Below are positions 5,451 through 9,118 of a DNA stretch of 9,118 nucleotides, one piece after another. The stretch's first letter is position 1; each line of letters begins with the position of its first letter. The stretch spans positions 1-9,118 of the forward strand of contig JBGTLW010000318.1 in assembly GCA_041743835.1 (NCBI GenBank), written 5' to 3'. The notes beneath the pieces were generated by a model that was not told the DNA's origin, ran no database searches, and was given only the letters and a program-made list of their open reading frames with translations. Source of the DNA: JBGTLW01 sp041743835 (GTDB lineage: Bacteria; Planctomycetota; Phycisphaerae; Phycisphaerales; Phycisphaeraceae). Position numbers and translations under genes: made by a program.

Positions 5451-6857
5451 TCAGGCCTCCGCGATCCGCTGCTGCCACATCGCCAGTTGCTGCTTAAAAC
5501 CGCTGAGGCCGGCATTGCCCGCGGTCTGGTAACGCTTCACCACGTTCGCCGGGGTGAGCCAGTCGTACACATCGCCTTCAATGACCCCCGCCTCGCACGC
5601 CTCGTTCATCTGCTCCACGCTCAGCTTCTTAAGCTGCCCCAGGCCCTCGGCCTGACACTTGTGGACCAGCGCACCGACCACCTGATGAGCGCTGCGGAAG
5701 GGCACACCCTTGGTCACCAGATACTCAGCGAGCGAGGTCGCATCGAGGTAACCACGGTCCAGGGTCTCAGCGATGCGCTTTTCATTAAAGCGTGTGGTCG
5801 CCACGATCCTTGTGGCCATGTCCAGGCAGTCGATCACCGTGTCGTAGGCGCTAAAGACGTGGCGTTTGTCCTCCTGCAGGTCGCGGTTGTAGCCGACGGT
5901 CAGACCCTTGCAGGTGGTCAGCAGCGCGATGAGGCTGCCGTACACCTGGCCGGTCTTCCCGCGGATCAGCTCGAGCATGTCGGGGTTTTGTTTCTGCGGC
6001 ATCATCGACGAGCCGGTGGTGTAGAGGTTGTCGAGCTGGATGAAGCCGAACTCACTGGTGGCGTAGATGATCCACTGCTCGGCCCAGCGGGAGAGGCACA
6101 TGCTGGCCATCGCCAGGCCGTACACAAAATCCAGCGCCGAGTCGCGCGACGCGGTGGCGAAGATGCTCGACTCGGTCGGCGTGCCCAAGCGCAGGTGGGC
6201 CGCGGCAAACTCACGGTCCAGCGGCAGGCTCGACCCGGCTATCGCCCCGCTGCCCAGCGGGTTCTGCAGCGCCTCGGCCTCCAGATTCAGCAGCCGACGC
6301 TGCGCCCGCTCGAACATCGCCACCCACGCCATCAACTCGCCACCCACCACGATCGGCTGGGCGCGTTGCAGGTGCGTGTACGACGGCATGACGATCAGCC
6401 CGTCCTTCTCCGCCAGCGTCAGATACGCCCGGATCAGCGCGACGAATCGCTTGTTGAGCACGCCCGCCGCCTCGTCGATCCACAGCTTGAGGTCCAGCGC
6501 GACCTGGTCGTTGCGCGAGCGGCCGGTGTGCAGCTTCCGGCCCGCGTCGCCGGTCTTCTGGATCAGCGCCGCCTCGATGCACATGTGCACATCTTCAAGC
6601 TCCACCTTCCAGCCCGGCCAGTCGTCGCCGAGGTCGGCGATCTCCGAGCGGATCGCTTCAAGCCCGACCTTGATCAGTTCCAGATCGTCGGCATCAATCA
6701 GCCCGACCTGATGGAGCATCTTGGCGTGCGCGAGCGAACCCTCGATGTCGTGGGTGTACAGCCGACGGTCGTAGTCGAGCGACGACACGAACCGGGCCGC
6801 CAACGGATCGCCCTCGCTGCCCGAATCCTTCGCGTGTTCCCATGGTTTTTTTGCCAT
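5451..6857 (-). CDS. argH: argininosuccinate lyase
   Basis: ArgH splits argininosuccinate into arginine and fumarate, the last step of arginine synthesis. It is a cytoplasmic homotetramer of the fumarase/aspartase superfamily. The 468-residue length is normal. Motifs seen are DIEGSLAHAKML (37-48), KLHTGRSRNDQVA (108-120), YTHLQRAQP with the conserved His162, and the signature loop GSSMMPQKQNPD (282-293) carrying the catalytic Ser283. YNRDLQEDK (323-331) and GVPFRSAHQVVG (384-395) also match. The N-terminus is divergent: the usual LWGGRF reads DPLAARF (17-23). No other arginine gene is in the window. The ATG at 6857 has no Shine-Dalgarno; a -10-like box ends 6 bases before it. Confidence 0.98.
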   Translation of the reverse strand: MAKKPWEHAKDSGSEGDPLAARFVSSLDYDRRLYTHDIEGSLAHAKMLHQVGLIDADDLELIKVGLEAIRSEIADLGDDWPGWKVELEDVHMCIEAALIQKTGDAGRKLHTGRSRNDQVALDLKLWIDEAAGVLNKRFVALIRAYLTLAEKDGLIVMPSYTHLQRAQPIVVGGELMAWVAMFERAQRRLLNLEAEALQNPLGSGAIAGSSLPLDREFAAAHLRLGTPTESSIFATASRDSALDFVYGLAMASMCLSRWAEQWIIYATSEFGFIQLDNLYTTGSSMMPQKQNPDMLELIRGKTGQVYGSLIALLTTCKGLTVGYNRDLQEDKRHVFSAYDTVIDCLDMATRIVATTRFNEKRIAETLDRGYLDATSLAEYLVTKGVPFRSAHQVVGALVHKCQAEGLGQLKKLSVEQMNEACEAGVIEGDVYDWLTPANVVKRYQTAGNAGLSGFKQQLAMWQQRIAEA

Positions 6858-6863
6858 GGAATG

Positions 6864-6872
6864 AGTGTATCA
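6864..6872 (-). promoter_or_regulatory. extended -10 promoter of argH, probably leaderless
   Basis: The minus strand reads TGA-TACACT, an extended -10 element with 4 of 6 hexamer matches, ending 6 bases before the argH ATG. A weak -35 (TTCAGG, 3 of 6) sits 16 bp upstream. The spacing is the same as at 1177 and 2055. Confidence 0.45.
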
Positions 6873-6893
6873 GACAGCGTCACAGCCTGAAGT

Positions 6894-6917
6894 TATTCTC
6901 CACTTCGGTGGAGAATA
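6894..6917 (-). terminator. perfect 10-bp hairpin between the receiver-like gene and argH
   Basis: TATTCTCCAC (6894-6903) and GTGGAGAATA (6908-6917) are perfect reverse complements around a 4-base loop, 14 nt after the stop of the receiver-like gene. No T-tract follows on the minus strand. On the plus strand the loop is the extra-stable C(UUCG)G tetraloop, but no plus-strand gene is nearby. It may be a terminator or RNA stabiliser for the upstream gene, or an operator just upstream of the argH promoter. Confidence 0.55.
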
Positions 6918-6931
6918 CTTTGCCGGCTTCT

Positions 6932-8116
6932 CTAGAACGGCAACTCGTCGCTATCCGGGGCATCCGGGCCTTCCAGGGCGTCGGGGTTGCTGTAGCCGTG
7001 GCCCTCATCACCAAAGGTCAACTCGGGCTGGTGGCGGTGGTGGATACGGATGATGCGGGCGAGCGCTTCGCCGAGGATCGGCCCGATGGAGCCGCACGCA
7101 TCGAGCACCGCCCGGTCAAACGGCTGGTCCTGATCGCGGAACAGCGCCACCACGCCCAGCGTCTCCCCGTCGTGCTGGCAGCCGAACGTGATCAACTCGC
7201 TGTCCGCCAGGTAGTACGCGTCGTCGCCGAGCCAGCGGTGCATCTGCGTGTTGGTGGTGATGTGCCTGACCTCATCAAGGTCGGTCATGCGCGGGGCCAC
7301 GACGTCGGCGAGGTGGTCCAGCAGCAGGTCCGCGGCATCGCTGGGGCAATCGTAATTCACATACCCGCCCAGGCTGTATTCATCCATCGTCGCGGGCAGG
7401 AAGATCGCCGCGTTGGTCGGGCCGGCCTTGGTGACCAGGAACTCAAGCGTGATCCGCAGCGCCTGCTCCAGGTCCAGCTCGTGCTTGATCAGCGCGTGGA
7501 ACTCGTTGCCCGTCACCGCCTGCTGCATCTGCTCAGCCAGCTCCTGGTACGCGGTCACCAGATCGTTGCACAGGATGTCCACCTGATGGCTCACATCCAG
7601 CCGGGCGCGATTGAGCTTCTTGCACAGCTTGCGTAGGCGGCGGGCCTTGCGGATCGGCTCGGTCGAGCGGTTCTGGCGGGACAACGCTTCGCGCAGCCGG
7701 CGGTTGGTGTCTTCCATGTCCAGCGGACTGGCGAGCAGGTCGCACGCCCCCTGACGCATCGCCCGGATCGCAAGCTCGGCGGTCGGGGCGGATGAAAGCA
7801 CCATGCTCTGAATGACGCGCTTGTCCTGCGCGATCGCTTCCAACAGCGTCAGCCCCGGCCCGTCGGGCAACACCTCTGCCACCATGACAAGGTCAACCGC
7901 CGCGCGCCTGGCGAGGAACGCCCGCGCTTCGGCCAGTGTGGCCACATGATGGACCATGATCGGCGAGCCCTGATTCGCGCAGGCCTCCAACGTCCGGCGG
8001 GTCGGGGTCTGCCCGTCCACCAGCAGCACGCGGGGCTCGCGTGCGGCGTCGGTCGGTGTCGCGTTGACCGCTGTGGCCTGGTTGCTGCGCTTCTTCGCCT
8101 TGGAATGTCCTGACAC
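6932..8116 (-). CDS. degenerate receiver (pseudo-response-regulator) plus GAF-like domain protein
   Basis: This 394-residue protein has three parts. Residues about 28-147 have a receiver fold: RVLLVDGQTP (29-38, first acidic residue Asp34), a DLVMVAEVLPDGPGL strand (75-89), an MVLSSAP switch strand and RAMRQGACDLLASPLD. The phospho-acceptor Asp is replaced by Ala80 (codon 7877-7879) with Glu next to it, and the conserved Lys before Pro is Ser130. It therefore probably cannot be phosphorylated normally. A basic, coiled-coil-prone linker (about 150-205) leads to a GAF-like domain (about 215-360), then an acidic tail ending DSDELPF. There is no DNA-binding domain. The GTG at 8116 follows GGAGGA. 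An upstream in-frame GTG at 8155 is possible, but its 13 codons include TTA, GCA and GTA, unlike this gene. It lies directly downstream of a histidine kinase gene, a likely partner. Confidence 0.85.
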   Translation of the reverse strand: MSGHSKAKKRSNQATAVNATPTDAAREPRVLLVDGQTPTRRTLEACANQGSPIMVHHVATLAEARAFLARRAAVDLVMVAEVLPDGPGLTLLEAIAQDKRVIQSMVLSSAPTAELAIRAMRQGACDLLASPLDMEDTNRRLREALSRQNRSTEPIRKARRLRKLCKKLNRARLDVSHQVDILCNDLVTAYQELAEQMQQAVTGNEFHALIKHELDLEQALRITLEFLVTKAGPTNAAIFLPATMDEYSLGGYVNYDCPSDAADLLLDHLADVVAPRMTDLDEVRHITTNTQMHRWLGDDAYYLADSELITFGCQHDGETLGVVALFRDQDQPFDRAVLDACGSIGPILGEALARIIRIHHRHQPELTFGDEGHGYSNPDALEGPDAPDSDELPF

Positions 8117-8245
8117 GTGCTCCTCCGCTTCTACTGCTAATGCATCGCTGGCCACCGCAACCGCATCTGGTGCGCTGTGGGCGTAACCGGTGTATCGGCG
8201 GTTGGCGCGGCCTCATCAAGCCGCGATTTCTTATCGCCCGCAATG

Positions 8246-8258
8246 CCCCGGAGCGGGG
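8246..8258 (-). other. small hairpin in the kinase/receiver-like gene spacer
   Basis: The 176-bp gap from 8117 to 8292 holds CCCCG (8246-8250) and CGGGG (8254-8258) around GAG, plus a 5-bp inverted repeat GCGAT/ATCGC at 8223-8237. Neither has a T-tract on the minus strand. I see no clear promoter in the gap, so co-transcription of the kinase and the receiver-like gene remains possible. Confidence 0.25.
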
Positions 8259-8292
8259 TTATGGCCGTAAGGTCTGTAGGGTTTGGCGAAGG

Positions 8293-9118
8293 TCACGCCG
8301 AGGCGCGGCGCCGCGTGCCCGTGGCCGCAGCAGGCACACCGACCGGCAGGCAGAAACTCGCGGTCGTGCCCTTGCCGGGATGTGAAACCAGCGTCAGGTC
8401 GCCGCCATGAGCCGTGATGAACTGCCTGGCTTTGGGCAGCCCCATGCCGACGCGTCGCCCGGCGGGCTTGGCGCTGAAGAACGGGTCCAGCGCGTGCTCG
8501 ACGGTGTGAGCATCCATCCCGTCGCCATCGTCCTGCACCTCGATGCGCACCACCTGCTGCTGCGGCAGGTCGCCTGCTTCGAGTTGCACAGTCACCTGCA
8601 CACCGCTGCGCGGATTGGCCTGGATGGCGTTGAGCAGCAGCTCGGTGAGCGCCTGCTCGATGTGGTCCGCGTCGAGCCACACGGCCGGGGGTCGGTGACG
8701 CATGACCAGGTCGATGTTGATGCCATCGACCTTGCGGCGGTTGTCGCGGCGGGCCTTGCCGATCGTCTGCTCGATGAGCCCGCCAAGATCGGTGGGCTTG
8801 CGGTCGGGCTTGGGCGGGTCGGCAAACATGTGCAGGCTCGTGATCAGGTCCGAGAGGCGGTGCGCCTCGCGGTAGATGGTCTGCGCGGCGCGTTGTTCTT
8901 TGGTGCCCATCTCCAGGGCCATGCTCAGCAGTTGTGATCGGCCGGAGATCACCGCGAGCGGGTTGTTCATCTCGTGGGCCGCCCCTGCCGCCATCGCGCC
9001 GAGCCTTGCCATCGACTCGGTGTGGAGCAGGCGGTCTTGAGCCGCGGCCAGCTCCGAGTTGGCCTGCGCCAACTGCTCGCTGAGGCGTCGTGCGCCGTCG
9101 TGCTGTGCGGCGGCGGCC
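8293..9118 (-). CDS. sensor histidine kinase, C-terminal catalytic part (5'-truncated by the window)
   Basis: The frame is open to the window edge at 9118, so the N-terminal sensory part is missing. What is visible begins with an Ala/Glu/Gln-rich signalling helix. A HisKA domain follows with MAAGAAHEMNNPLAVISGR, phospho-acceptor His codon 8974-8976, the normal HE(M)NNP form. The HATPase_c domain has N-box EQALTELLLNAIQANP, DDGDGM, an ALDPFFSAKPAGRRVGMGLPKARQF lid and GKGTTASFCLP. The G2 box reads GMGLP instead of GTGLG, and the AGRR lid recalls kinases I associate with planctomycetes. The protein ends in a short Arg/Ala tail. A TTG at 9072 could be read as a start but would cut through the signalling helix. 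The degenerate-receiver gene lies next downstream on the same strand. Confidence 0.93.
   Translation of the reverse strand, partial: AAAAQHDGARRLSEQLAQANSELAAAQDRLLHTESMARLGAMAAGAAHEMNNPLAVISGRSQLLSMALEMGTKEQRAAQTIYREAHRLSDLITSLHMFADPPKPDRKPTDLGGLIEQTIGKARRDNRRKVDGINIDLVMRHRPPAVWLDADHIEQALTELLLNAIQANPRSGVQVTVQLEAGDLPQQQVVRIEVQDDGDGMDAHTVEHALDPFFSAKPAGRRVGMGLPKARQFITAHGGDLTLVSHPGKGTTASFCLPVGVPAAATGTRRRASA

Noticed and set aside
5247..6890. 547-codon open frame on the plus strand
   Set aside because: It lies antisense to argH and the start of the FHA kinase gene. Both of those have unmistakable family motifs, and the product is His/Arg/Val-rich shadow sequence typical of high-GC DNA.
8407..8937. 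176-codon open frame on the plus strand
   Set aside because: It is antisense to the catalytic domain of the second histidine kinase, which has complete HisKA/HATPase motifs.
1..9118. defence island, prophage, biosynthetic cluster or tRNA gene
   Set aside because: Every substantial open frame with supporting motifs is accounted for by housekeeping, signalling or small conserved proteins. I saw no transposase, integrase, nuclease, toxin or tRNA-like sequence.

Overview
The window is GC-rich DNA and densely coded. It looks chromosomal, with housekeeping genes (murA, argH, rpmI-rplT) interleaved with sensory proteins. A planctomycete-type bacterium, perhaps of the Phycisphaerae, is the best guess. 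The reasons are GAGCCGCG-type dispersed palindromes of a kind I recall from planctomycete genomes, an FHA-GAF-histidine kinase with an unusual H-box, and histidine kinases with an AGRR-type ATP lid. This assignment is inference, not proof.

Left part, plus strand (1-2297): the 3' end of murA (peptidoglycan precursor synthesis), a six-helix membrane protein of unknown function with a GEExxWG motif, and a small Trm112/UPF0434-like protein. The two small genes have promoter-like -10 boxes ending exactly 6 nt before the ATG, which suggests leaderless mRNAs. The membrane protein promoter also carries four 11-bp tandem repeats that present a -35-like hexamer once per helical turn.

Middle (2298-2795): a gene-free convergent junction filled by a REP/BIME-like array. 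It has five ~35-bp units, two ~47-bp palindromes with 16-bp arms, and evidence of a ~190-bp duplicated module. It ends in a clear intrinsic terminator for the genes coming from the right.

Right part, all minus strand, in transcription order: a 5'-truncated histidine kinase, a protein with a degenerate receiver plus GAF-like domain, argH, an FHA-GAF-histidine kinase, rpmI (L35) and rplT (L20). infC is not upstream of rpmI where it usually sits. The two kinases flank a receiver protein lacking the phospho-acceptor Asp and the conserved Lys, and no canonical response regulator is visible. argH and rpmI appear to have their own promoters, so this is probably several transcription units rather than one operon.

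I see no CRISPR array, RNA gene, transposase, phage gene or recognisable defence system. The most unusual signals are regulatory and structural (phased repeats, leaderless starts, composite palindromes) together with the pseudo-receiver protein.
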